Position numbers and translations under genes: made by a program. From Zygaena filipendulae (taxonomy: Eukaryota > Arthropoda > Insecta > Lepidoptera > Zygaenidae): a stretch of 64,000 nt of DNA. The notes under the pieces are model-generated. The model did no database searches, was not told the origin of the DNA, and worked only from the letters and a program-made list of their open reading frames with translations. Below are positions 45,553 through 56,019 of this stretch, piece after piece (the first letter of the stretch is position 1; each line of letters begins with the position of its first letter). The stretch is taken from the NCBI GenBank assembly GCA_907165275.2, contig OU015677.1:1054001-1118000 (forward strand). Direction: 5' to 3'.

Positions 45553-46068
45553 CTCTAGTTAATTTATTTGCTGTGTCGGTCGGTATAAACCGTCACTTAT
45601 TTTATATATACACAACAATATAGTATTATATTATCTGTGACACAACAATATTAGTCAACGAGTATATAGGTACGTATTACCAAGGTTTACCTGTTGGGGC
45701 TGTACTGCTGTAGTGCATAATCTATTAAAACTATAAACTTTGCCTGTTTGTACATAAAGGACTTAGCTACGAATGACGCGGACGTGGTAAGAAATGAAAA
45801 TATTTTGCAGACTTAATGAGCATAAAATAATAGCTGAAAGGAAATTAATATTATATTCAGTTTTTTTTTAAGAAAAAGACGATTGTTTATTGAATGATAT
45901 ACCTAGTACCTACATTTATGTTTCTCTTCATTGGTGACTTCAGTCGCATACTCACTTGATTGTGGCGACGCTCCACTCCACACTATCGACCCTTTTTAAG
46001 CCCGGGCATTTATCGGATTTAAATCCAAGCGCCGGGTTAAGGGTTTAAGGTGGGTCATTTGCCTATCT

Positions 46069-46423
46069 ATACAACGTGTTAATGAATTAACTGAAAACTA
46101 GAAAGTAGTTTGCTCAGAATCGACTAGCGAATCGATCGCACTATGTTTTAATATAGGTTAAGTTTTTTCATTTTTATTAGCCTATGTCTAAATTATTTAT
46201 AATACAATATTTGGCGCGTACGCCGCCCGCAGCAAAAAAAATCAAACCTGTAGGTGCGCGCGTAGCACTTGGAATTTCGTAGATAGGTCACCTCCAAACT
46301 AATATTGAATAACTTGTAAAGCATACATTTTTTTGACATAAAATATATTTTAATCATATTATTGTTTATTTTTTTAAATGAGGTGTATCAGGTTTTTAGT
46401 TAATTCATTAACACGTTGCATAA
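46069..46423 (+). mobile_element. MITE family 1, full length
   Basis: Forward orientation, both inverted ends present, close to the copy at 1-337. Confidence 0.87.
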
Positions 46424-46487
46424 TTACATCAATGATATTTTAAGTATTAAAAGAGTTTAATAAATACTACCACATAACATAGCTGTT

Positions 46488-46546
46488 GGTGCGGCGCGGC
46501 GACCCGTCGCCACGGCATGCGTCGCCACGCCAACAGCTGTCCTGAC
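46488..46546. repeat. GC-rich hairpin
   Basis: AGCTGTTGGTGCGGCGCGGC pairs imperfectly with GCGTCGCCACGCCAACAGCT around GACCCGTCGCCACGGCAT. GC content is far above the surroundings. Nature unknown. Confidence 0.55.
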
Positions 46547-46603
46547 CCTCATGCAGTTTTCACCAGTAGATAGAGTGATTCATGAGGAAGGTTTATATTA
46601 AGT

Positions 46604-47085
46604 ACTAGCTGTTCCCCGCGGTTTCACCCGCGTTAATGTCGGAGTTCCCGCGGGAATTCTGAGATAAAAAGTAGCCTAAGTCACTCCTTATTACATCAGC
46701 TATAGCAAGTGAAAGTCACGTCAAAATCGGTCCAGCCGTTTCAGAGATTAGTCGGAACAAACACACAGACAGACAGAGAAACATTTAAAAAAATATTTTT
46801 TTGGTGTAAGTACCGTATACATTTTCGTATACATTTAGTGAAAAGTCGTTTATTGGATATTACAAACAGACACTTCAATTTTATTGGTTTTGTGTAGGTA
46901 AATTGATAGGTAAGTAGATATTGATAATGATTGGAACTGTCGAAAAAGGTGAAATTAAATTTGGCAGACTACACGTTGTCAATGTCAGCTATAGGTGTAG
47001 GTAGATACGGAGAAGGGCATGCGGTAACTTTTGTCCCGGAATTCCCGCGGGATCTCTAAAATTAACGCGGGGAACAGGTAGTTAA
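46604..47085. mobile_element. CCGCGG-type repeats
   Basis: Forward variant at 46604-46885 (with ACAGACAGACAGAGA) and a reverse piece at 46950-47085. Confidence 0.7.
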
Positions 47086-47467
47086 GTATAATAGCACTAG
47101 GAAGCTGTGAAGGGTGGATATTTTATGGGTGCTGTCATAATAAATGTAACTTTATTGACGTCAAAAAAAGCCACATTATGGGCCAAAGAATGAATGATTT
47201 TGACCTTGACTTTGACTTTAATGATATTATTATGATAGATTAGGTAACATAGTACTATTCCGTAATGGCCTAAATATAGTTTTATGAAATTTGTTTGTAA
47301 TTACCTACAGTCATGTGCTGTGGAATTTTGTTGAATAAAAAAATAAAAATAAATAAATAAAATATTTTAAACCGTTTATCTGTGCGAGTGATTTTTAATA
47401 ATAGTTAATCTCGATATTGTTTAATTGTAATGAGTCGATTAGTTTAGGTAGGCACTGTTATTTAATC

Positions 47468-47620
47468 ATGATAGATATAAATACCGACTAACATGGGTTT
47501 TTATCACAATAATATGTGATGATAGGCGATTAAAATGCATACAAATGTGAAAATGACTCGACCTATTGCAGTCATATAGGTACTTAGGTCGGTACCAGTT
47601 TTATAAATGCGAAAGTGAGT
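47468..47620. repeat. Segmental duplicate of 43975-44090
   Basis: Partner of the block at 43975, with extra sequence between the shared words. Confidence 0.7.
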
Positions 47621-47764
47621 TTACAGTTACTTAAATTACAGTAATTAAAGTAGCTTAAATTCAGTAAATTATCCAAGTTTCCTTTTCTTACGTTAAGTTA
47701 GAAATTACTTAATTCTTTATAATGCTATCCTGGTTTTGCATTATTACCTACTACTAAGATTGGA

Positions 47765-48110
47765 AGAGCGGTGACTCCCAACACGGGCGCAAGCCTACTG
47801 GGAGCTCCAGCCACTAGTTTTTAAGCAACCGTGTAAGAACAAATAAATAAATAAATAAATAAAAAAAAAACAGTTACAGTTGTTTGTTACGCTTTTAACG
47901 CCTCAACCACTAAACCAATCACCGTGAATAAGGTACAGATTCTCAGCCGTCGGATAGAGTCCGCCCATAGACCTTCGGCTGGCGGCGTCTGTCCGTCGGT
48001 TGAGAAGCGTACCCTCAATACTTGTTATATATGTTTAGTTGTTGTATACGTATGCTGTAAATCTTTGTGTTGTGTCAAATAAAGTTTATCAATTCAATTC
48101 AATTCAATAT
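47765..48110 (+). mobile_element. Retroposon 3' tails
   Basis: An (AAAT)n run near 47842-47862 follows ACCGTGTAAGAACAAATAAA. A second tail near 48066-48107 reads TGTGTCAAATAAAGTTTATC then (AATTC)n. Body and ORF are absent. Confidence 0.5.
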
Positions 48111-48214
48111 GCCACCAGTCCTAGATGAAACTAAACATTCGCACCTCGAGTATAAAACTCGCTCGACTGACAAGTCAACAGGTTGTACGCGAGTATAATG
48201 AGTGCAAGTGATGG

Positions 48215-48420
48215 AAGATCACTGTTTTTTACATAGGAATCTTCGTCTACGAGAAAATATGGGTGTATTTCATATTAGGATATTTTTATTTGTTCTTCTT
48301 ATCTGTTTACTTTCCTCGAATGGAATAATTATATTTTTCATCATTTAATAATTTATTAGATATTATGTTAGATATTATGTAAATAAAATAACAGTGAAAA
48401 CGAAATTAATAATTCCGGCC
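48215..48420. repeat. 3' flank of peptide copy 2, duplicated at 59450-59638
   Basis: Shared words: GTGCAAGTGATGGAAGATCA versus GTGCAAGAGATGGAAGACCA, GGAATCTTCGTCT, CATATTAGGATA, TTTCCTCGAATG. The match runs into the gene, so flank and gene duplicated together. Confidence 0.75.
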
Positions 48421-48665
48421 TAATCACGCTTCTTTTTCTTCTGACACCCGAATTGCGTTACCACATATCCATAGCCACAATAATTGGAAATGGTTGGACC
48501 AATAATGCCGATCTCGGCGGCGGCATCATCAGGCAGCGTGTAGGGCATCAGCAGGGTGTCGAGCAGCGCCAGCAGGCCCGGGACGCGCTCGGGGCTCGCC
48601 TGCGCCGCGCCCTCGCCCGCCAGCGCCGCTAAGCAGGCGCACGCGCACAGCACTCGACACCACAT
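48420..48665 (-). CDS. Putative small secreted peptide, copy 2 (81 aa)
   Basis: Same gene family as copy 1. Residues 1-53 are nearly identical to the other copies (D26 to E is one of few changes). The tail is distinct: cysteines at 63 and 74 (C-x10-C) enclose GYGYVVTQFG, rich in Tyr and Gly, followed by a basic end QKKKKRD. AATAAA lies at 48357-48352, about 63 nt after the stop. The 5' flank has the shared promoter-like block; the 3' flank is similar to that of copy 3. No dibasic cleavage site precedes the loop, so the mature form may be the whole 58-residue pro-region plus loop. Function unknown. Confidence 0.68.
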   Translation of the reverse strand: MWCRVLCACACLAALAGEGAAQASPERVPGLLALLDTLLMPYTLPDDAAAEIGIIGPTISNYCGYGYVVTQFGCQKKKKRD

Positions 48666-48692
48666 CGCGCCGACTCACTGATGGCCAATAAG
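48666..48692 (-). promoter_or_regulatory. Shared core-promoter-like block, peptide copy 2
   Basis: CCAAT at 48685-48689 and initiator-like ATCAGTG at 48682-48676; the 5' leader would be under 20 nt if transcription starts there. Confidence 0.45.
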
Positions 48693-48775
48693 ACATGATT
48701 CATGTTTAAAATAAAAGTCAGTAAATAATAAACGCAGGTGAAAACCTGCGTTTATTTCGGAGTTCTCGCGGGAAT

Positions 48776-49098
48776 GGGCATGTTGACTAATTTTTAATTT
48801 TTTAGTCCGTCTTGTAGATTATTAAAAAATATTGGACACGTAATTTTTTTTTACGTAATCAAAAAATAACGGTGATATATTGAGTTGAAATTACGCGTGA
48901 CGTCACTATTCTGACAGTTTGTATAGCGGTTTTAGCGGTTAGTGACGTCACGAGCCCCTCACCCTAAACTTTAATGCGCTTTATCTCTGTATATTTTAAT
49001 TTATTTGAAAAAGCAAAAAATAGGTGTCTATTGTTTTTTTATTTTCTAACTGACGGACTAATTAGAATTTTGATTTTCAAAAGTAGTCAACATCCCTA
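48776..49098 (-). mobile_element. MITE family 2 copy i
   Basis: Reverse orientation, from GGGCATGTTGACTAA to AAAAGTAGTCAACATCCC; lies about 110 bp upstream of the second small-peptide gene and carries two TGACGTCA sites. Confidence 0.86.
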
Positions 49099-49285
49099 TT
49101 GTGGGATGAAACGTAGGTATCTGTCCTACCAATGACACACACACGCACACACACAAACACACACATACAAACAGGCACGATTTATAATTTTATAAATTAA
49201 TGTCTTTTCTTTTAACCTATTTTTAAGCTAATAAGTTTGAATTAGCAAAGATCTAGGTTTATGTTAAACAAAATTGTAACTACTT

Positions 49286-49525
49286 ACGGCCGCACTCAGA
49301 GTCGACTTTAATTATTACTTAGTTAAGTATGGATTTTTAAAACAAAATTGCCGCAATCAGTGATGTTCAGTAAATTAATGTTAATTGGCATTTAATGAGG
49401 TGTAACTTAATTAGTTAAATGCCAATTAACATTAATTTATTAAACGTGTCTGATTGCGGCAGTTTTGTTTTAAAAATCTATACTTAACTAAGTAATCATT
49501 ATAGTCGACTCTGAGTGCGGCGGTT
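49286..49525. mobile_element. Foldback MITE family 5, copy c
   Basis: Same structure as copy b; lies upstream of the second small-peptide gene. Confidence 0.87.
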
Positions 49526-49669
49526 AGCTTTAGAAGAGCGGGGTCTCCTAACACGGGTATTGTTATACTTAAAAGGAGAACCCATTCATGTTCTAGTTTA
49601 CCTTAAATTATTATTTAATAAACTTATTATTAATATTAATGACAACGGGAACGCAAGATGTCATGAGAC

Positions 49670-49860
49670 CTCTCTGGCGAACTTATTGGAAGCAAAGCTT
49701 TTTCACAAACCTACCTAGTATACAATCACTGAAACCGACAACCGTCACCAATAATAAAATTAAATCGGAATAGTGAAATCTCCGACAGAAACACAACAAC
49801 AACTTATGTATGTCCGAGATCAAACAAACAATGCTGGCTACTCGAAATTTTATGTAGTAT
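49670..49860. repeat. 5' flank block upstream of peptide copy 2, duplicated at 62690-62830
   Basis: Shared words: AGCAAAGCTTT, ATCACTGAAACCG, CCAATAAT.AAAT, AACACAACAA, GAACAAACAATG.CTACT (with gaps). The partner lies on the same side of copy 3, further off because of later insertions. Confidence 0.65.
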
Positions 49861-50056
49861 TGTTTTTATCCTTAAGTAATAATAATAAGGAAGTAATTAT
49901 TATTATTTTATCCTTAAATATATGTACAGGGTGTCCCAGAAGTCGACGTCGAGCCGGAATCGGGTGATAGGACCAATCATAATACCTGTACCAACTATTC
50001 TAGTTTAAGTCTCACGATTGTACTTATTTTATCTTTATGGTATCAAATATACTTTT

Positions 50057-50117
50057 TTCTATTCTATTCTATTCTATTCTATTCTATTCTATTCTATTCT
50101 ATTCTATTCTATTCTAT
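50057..50117 (+). repeat. (TATTC)n microsatellite, about 12 units
   Basis: Perfect TATTC repeats, abutting the region before foldback MITE copy d. Confidence 0.95.
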
Positions 50118-50147
50118 AGTTACCAGAAAAATATAAATAAAAATCTA

Positions 50148-50391
50148 ACCGCCGCACTCAGAGTCGACTTTAATGATTAGGTACTTAGTTAAGTATAGAT
50201 TTTTAAAACAAAACTGCCGCAATCAGAAAAGTTTAATAAATTAATGTTAATTGTCATTTAACTAATTAAGTTACATCTCATTAAATGTCAATTAACATTA
50301 ATTTACTGAACGTCTCTGATTACGGCAGTTTTGTTTTAAAAATCTATACTTAACTAAGTAATCATTAAAGTCGACTCTGAGTGCGGCCGTT
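50148..50391. mobile_element. Foldback MITE family 5, copy d
   Basis: Directly follows a (TATTC)n run. Its centre is inverted relative to copies b and c, as expected for a palindrome inserted either way. Confidence 0.87.
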
Positions 50392-50770
50392 AGTCGTGTA
50401 TATTTTAAATTTGAGTAATTCCTTATTTTTTTTGTAATGTACACCTTATGATTGTTTTTTAGCTCCTTCAGATACAAAGCTTTACTTTTTTTCGATTTTA
50501 TTTTTTTTGTGTAAGTAATCTTGAGTAAAGCTTGTGTAACCTGTTGTAATTTTGGCGGGTTGTCCTGCCGGCGTCCACAAAGGTTCCTGATCACAAAATT
50601 CACGGCGGTGAAACCGCGGGGCACAGCTAGTAATAAATAATGTCAGGTATAAAACAAAGTCCTCCGCCGCGTCTGTCGGTCTGTCTGTCTGTTCGCGATA
50701 AACTCAAATACTGAACGGATTTTCATGCGGTTTTCACCGATAGATATTATGTAAAGTGAATGATCACGAT

Positions 50771-50964
50771 AATAATAATAATAATCCACTTCACAACACA
50801 CAGATCCACTTGATCCCACAGTAAGCTATAAGCTTGTGTCGTGGAAACCAAGCAAACGTGGTATATACTACATATTATTACATACACACCCAGACTGGAA
50901 AATGGAACCCTGTGTTCATCACATAAAGTGCACCCCCACCGGGAATCGAACCCGGAACCTCTTC
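50771..50964 (-). mobile_element. tRNA-derived SINE, 5' truncated
   Basis: Reverse orientation, tail and body present; similarity ends just beyond the B box complement. Confidence 0.78.
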
Positions 50965-51933
50965 AGGAAGGTTCAGGAAGGAAATATAATGGTAATTTTT
51001 GCCAGTGTCATGAAAATGGGCATATTATAATTTTGCATAAGTTCCTACTACACGTCGTCAGGCGTACAGAGAAGTAGGTACATAGGATCCTTTTAATCAC
51101 TGGAATCCCGCGGGAACTCCGATATTACCGCGGGTGAAACCACGGGGAACAGCTAGTTTATATAATACTAGCTGTCCCGCGCGGTTTCACCCGCGATAAT
51201 TTCGGAATTCCCGCGGAATTGTTCCATACAAACTTTGCAACCCATTTTCATCTCCTTAGAGGTTGAATTTTCAAAAATCCTTTCTTATCGGATGCCTCCG
51301 TCAACAAAGAACACACCCCCCATGTTTCAGGTCTGTACGACCAGCGGTTCAGCCTGTGCGTTGATCCATCAGTCATTCAGGACAAAGCATTTTATATGTG
51401 TATATATGGATATAGATGATCAAGAGAATAAACAATCTGAATGACTGTGTATGTAATCCTTAATACAACGAGATTTTGTTATAATAAGCTGTGCCCCTTG
51501 GTTTACTCGCGTCAATTTAGTAATGCCTGCAGTATAGGTAACTACTTTTTTCTAAAATAAAAATAGGCTATGTTACTCCTTATAACATCAGCTGAAAGTC
51601 CCGTTAAAATCGGTCCAGCCCTTTCAGAGAATATCCGAAACAAACAAACAGACAGACAGGCTGACCAAAAAGAAAAAAAAAATTATGTAAGTATCTACCG
51701 TAAGTAGGTATATACGTATAAATGCATTACAAACAGACACTACAATTTTATTTAAAATGTATGTATACGGCTTCACTCGCGTTGGTTTCTGAGTTCCCGA
51801 GGGAATTTCAAGACAAAAGTACCCTTTGTCCTTCTCTGTACAACTGACAACGTGCAGATTGCAAAATTTTACGATGATCGTTTGTGTAAAAGCGTATAAC
51901 TACTAACCACTTTTTCCGGCACTTCCAACAAAT

Positions 51934-52253
51934 GGGCTATTTGACTAAATTTTTATTTTTAGTCTGTCCTTCATAAAAAGCTAAAAAATATTAGGCACGT
52001 ATTTTTTCTTTTTTTTACGTAAGCAAAAAATAACGGAACTACCGTTGAGTCGAAATGTCACGTGACGTCACAAGCAGGTGCAGTTTTAACCCGCGTACGA
52101 CGTTACTAACTAGCCCCCACTCCCAAACTTTAACGCGCTTTATCCAAGTATATTTTCATTAATTTGAAAAAGCAAAATATACGTGTCAATTATTTTTTTA
52201 TTATCTAACTGATGGACTAAATAGAATTTAGAAAAAAATAGTCAAATAGCCTA
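51934..52253 (-). mobile_element. MITE family 2 copy j
   Basis: Ends GGGCTATTTGACTA and TAGTCAAATAGCC are inverted repeats. More diverged; one TGACGTCA kept. Confidence 0.8.
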
Positions 52254-52544
52254 TTATTATCGTTATACAGTAGGTATTTCGTAGTTCCCGCGGGAGTTCC
52301 GGGACAAAAAGTACCTGTACGCCTGACAACGTATCCTCGAAATTTCATAATATATAATGATCAGATCAAATAAACAAACATACCTACTCATTTTCGCATT
52401 TATTTTATTTATTCATTTATTCAGCCAACAGAAATACACCAGCTTACAATTTACAACGTACAAATCCATGGAAAGCATTGTTAGGGTATTTCCTATAATA
52501 GGCTAAAACAACATGCAAAAGGTATATAGGTGCCATAGGTAGTT

Positions 52545-52845
52545 AGTCATGTTGACGGTACCAAGTACTGAATAATTTCTCTATATTATAAATATTATCA
52601 TACTGTGACAACGACCGGGTGGCCAGCCACAGACGCTGAGCAAGCATTCCCGCTACACGGCGAAGTCCATCCGCCCTATAGAGATAAGGTGCTAGGAATT
52701 AAGAATAATGTACTCATGTACTCATGTTAGTTTTAATGTTAGTTTTAAGCATTCATTCTTATTGTAACGGTCATACAATAAAGACGTATTAAAATGCATT
52801 AAATTGCTTTTTAAAAAGCGGTCCTGGATCTACCGTGATTTGTCT
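52545..52845 (+). repeat. 5' LTR of the errantivirus
   Basis: 301 bp, starts AGTCATGTTGACGGTACC and ends GATTTGTCT. Contains AATAAA at 52777-52782. Confidence 0.95.
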
Positions 52846-52862
52846 GGCGCAGCCGGTAGGAT
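52845..52862 (+). other. Primer-binding site, tRNA-Ser type
   Basis: TGGCGCAGCCGGTAGGAT directly follows, and overlaps by one base, the 5' LTR. It is the complement of a tRNA-Ser 3' end (…ATCCTACCGGCTGCGCCA), the primer used by several errantiviruses. Confidence 0.85.
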
Positions 52863-53134
52863 ACCCTCTATATCCTATCGTCGTGCTCGTGCTCTCGAAG
52901 ACACAAAAATCGGTCTGAAGTGCGTGTTCGGCGTGTGAAAGGGTATCCATACGAACCAAATAAATAAGACTCCAAGGTGACCAGGACCAGGACCATTGCT
53001 GGAAGACATGGGCGGCTTGTGAGTACAACCTTTACTTCCTTTGCTTTCCCTATGACTTCCAAATATTAAATGTTACTATAGAGACAGAAAATCGCTCAAG
53101 TAACGTTATCTGATTGCACAAAAATAGGCAACCA

Positions 53135-53394
53135 TACACTAAATCGGTATAACTTAGTTTGTAGATCGTACACTTCATCGGTACATAATTAAGAATATTT
53201 TAATCAAATAACAAATCTATTTGATTTTAAATACTTTGCTCTATTTTATACACTACATCGGTATAATTTAGTTTTATAGATCGTACACTTCATCGGTACT
53301 TAATTACGAATATTTTAATCAAATAACAAATCTATTTGATTTTAAATACTTTGCTCTATTTTATAGGATATTAAGATATTACACTGAATCGGTA
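53135..53394 (+). repeat. Leader repeats of the errantivirus: five TACACTNNATCGGTA motifs
   Basis: Motif copies at 53135, 53169, 53249, 53284 and 53380. Motifs 1-2 and 3-4 belong to an approximate 115-bp tandem duplication that also repeats AATCAAATAACAAATCTATT. It lies in untranslated leader between the primer site and gag. Confidence 0.8.
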
Positions 53395-53614
53395 TATTAA
53401 ATTAAGAATAAATTGTTTAAATAATAATTTTTAGTTACAAATACAACATAAAAAAAAATATATAGGTCTTATATTAAATTTGTTTAAATAATTTGTGACT
53501 CTATCACTCTATATCTCTATGAAATAATTTTAATAATTTTTAGCGTTAAGAATTAAATTGTGTGTGTCTTTTATTATAGTACTTGTTGTGTTAAAGTGAA
53601 TATAAATTTAAAAA

Positions 53615-55004
53615 ATGGCTCAAAGTGTTCAGGTGATACCGAAAGATATTCTAAATTTAATACCAAAATATGATGCTAAATTTTTTTATTAAAAAATGTG
53701 AATACGTTTTGATTAACTTTGGTGGTCCAAATAATCCGGTACAATTAGCTTACTTTTTCCAATGTATTACAAGTAGATTGACTGGTAGAGCTGCCGCTCT
53801 CCTTAGCGAGAGGGACGATATTAATAGTTGGAATACATTACGAGCAGTTTTCATTCAACATTTTGGAGATCCACGTTCAGAGGAATGTATCGCAATTGAG
53901 TTGGAATCATTAAAAATAAAAAATGGCGAATCTTATATCGATTTCTGCAAAAGGGTACAAAACGTACGCAGTACATTATTTTCAAAAGTTAACTTACTCG
54001 TAGATGAAGGTGTTAAAGCCGCAAAGATGATTATCTATAATCAAGCTGCTTTCGATGTTTTTCTTTTTAATTTGCCAAAAGAATTTATCAGGCTTATAAG
54101 GTTAAGATTGACGCCACCTAACCTTACTTTAGAGAATGCATTATCAATAGTAACAGAAGAAGTTAATGTTCAGTTTCAATACGATTCAAAAAATAAAGAT
54201 AGACCAAATTATAAGAATTTTCAACCGTCAAATCCAGCACAAAATTCTTCTTTTTATCAAAATCATGCTAAATTTGCGCAGCCAATAAATAATAATTTTG
54301 GTTTTAAAATACCAGCATCGCAACTACCGATGCAGCAAAATTTTAAATTTGGTTTTTCTCCTTATGGTAACCAAAACAATTTTAACCATCCACAAGGAGG
54401 ATACCGACCTCAATTTAATAATAATCATGGTAATCCCAATTTTAAATTCGGCATCCCACAAGGAGGATATCGTCCTCAATTTAACAATAACAATCAAAAC
54501 TTTAAATTTGGCATTCCAAAAGGAGGCTATCACCCACAACTTAATAATAATAACCCAAACTTTAAATTTGGTATTCCGCAAGGGTACCACCCACAATTAA
54601 ATAATAATCCTCACTTCAATAAACCTGTTCAAAAGCTAGATTATAATACTGATGTGTCGATGCGTACTGCACCACCACTAAAACAAAACTTTATCGAAGA
54701 TTCACAGCAAAATGTTTTTCATAATAATGAACTTTATGACTACGACTATAGCCCTGATTATTGTGACAATAATGATATACCTGTATACAACGAATATGAT
54801 GAGAACCAGTATGCTGAATACGAACAAGAACAACCGGTACAAAATGATGAGAAAGTTTTTGAGACATATTATCTAGAAACGGCCTCAGATACATACCAAC
54901 AGCCCGTAACAATACATCTTAATTTCGATATACCCACATATAGAAATCCCCGAAATAAATTCACGATTTATGATCGACACGGGCAGCACGCGATCTTTCA
55001 TTAG
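53615..55004 (+). pseudogene. gag: errantivirus gag, frameshifted near its start
   Basis: Structural capsid protein of the element. The likely initiator ATG at 53615 opens a frame of 25 codons that stops at 53690-53692; the main frame continues from 53670 to 55004. The break falls at a run of seven T (53681-53687). The main frame has capsid-like features typical of this group (LTGRAAALLSER, a segment around FIQHFGDPRS). The C-terminal part has four Asn/Gly/Phe-rich repeats of about 22 residues (NFKFGIPQGGY type, about residues 225-310 of the main frame), then a Tyr/Asp/Glu-rich acidic tail. No CCHC zinc knuckle is visible. The end overlaps pol by 35 nt. Confidence 0.85.
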
Positions 55005-56019
55005 TCCCGCAAAAGCTAACGAGTTCTTTTCAAATTATAAAATTTACGAACCATTTCAGGTAGTTAGTGCACATACTAGCAGCCATCATAATGAAGCTAT
55101 ACTTATACCTTCATTAAAGACGTTAAAAAACAACACTATGCACAAATTTTACATATTTCAAGTAGATGATCGATATGATGGTTTAATCGGTTCAGACTTA
55201 CTAAAACAACTAGACGCTACTATCGATATGAAAAATCAAGTATTACATACGTGCGATACAGACATACCTATTCTGTACAAACCAATACATGAAATTCGAT
55301 TAGATCCTCACAGCGAAACCCGCGTTAAGGTACCTACAACCTTAGGACACGGTCAGGAAATTTTAGAGAAAACCGATTTTGGTTTAGGAGCTCGGATGCC
55401 ACGTCTTCTTGTTAATTGTACTAATAGATTAGCTTATACTGTCATTCAAAATACATCAGACAAAGTAGGGACAACAAAGTTTCGCAAACCATTACAAACA
55501 GAACAGTATGACTCTAGTAATACACTGAAAACAAATAAACTTGACTATGATAATTGTGAGACAGATAAAATTTTAGTTGACAATCCGACAAGACTTCGTT
55601 TAGATCACATGAATGACGAAGAAAGAAATACAAACGCCGATACCTTACCTAGGATAAAATTAAACGTCCTTCATAAAAATTATTCAAGCTCATTAGTCGT
55701 AAATGTGGACGAAAGACAACGAAAAGGAAATAAAAATAGTAATTTGAACCCTAAAAGCCCAATAAAAATTTCATCTGAATCCGATTTTAAGGTTGAATTA
55801 GACGATAAAAATATCAGACGTAGTAAGGATAAACCTCACTATGAAAAAACTGTGGTAACCGGGGAAATACCGCGAAATGTAGTAGCAGTACGACTTAAAA
55901 GGAGAAACGCTAAAAACTCAATTAAAAATATTAAACGCCCTCCGCAGGCAAGGCCAGCTCGTTCTCCTACTACTGATGACGACGAGCCAATGTCAAGGCC
56001 TTCAACTGCACCGACTTGA
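54970..56019 (+). pseudogene. pol: errantivirus pol remnant: protease only
   Basis: Opens with an aspartic protease IDTGSTRSFISP active site and a YDGLIGSDLL flap-end motif. It then reaches DHMNDEER, which in relatives lies just ahead of reverse transcriptase, and continues directly into a stretch like the end of RNase H (NADTLPRI) at about 55625. No YxDD, RNase H catalytic or HHCC/DDE integrase motifs are present. The rest is Lys/Asn-rich and ends in a Pro/Ser/Thr-rich tail. It lies one base forward of gag's frame, whereas relatives usually use a minus-one shift. Confidence 0.85.

Larger units (their letters stand above)
50586..52400. mobile_element. CCGCGG-type repeats upstream of the errantivirus
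   Basis: Pieces at about 50586-50632, 50633-50765, 51030-51155, 51163-51215, 51488-51770, 51771-51900 and 52270-52400 in both orientations. The tRNA-SINE and MITE family 2 copy j lie among them. Confidence 0.65.

Noticed and set aside
54298..54600. ORFs on both strands within gag
   Set aside because: Alternative-frame readings of the repetitive Asn-rich part of gag.
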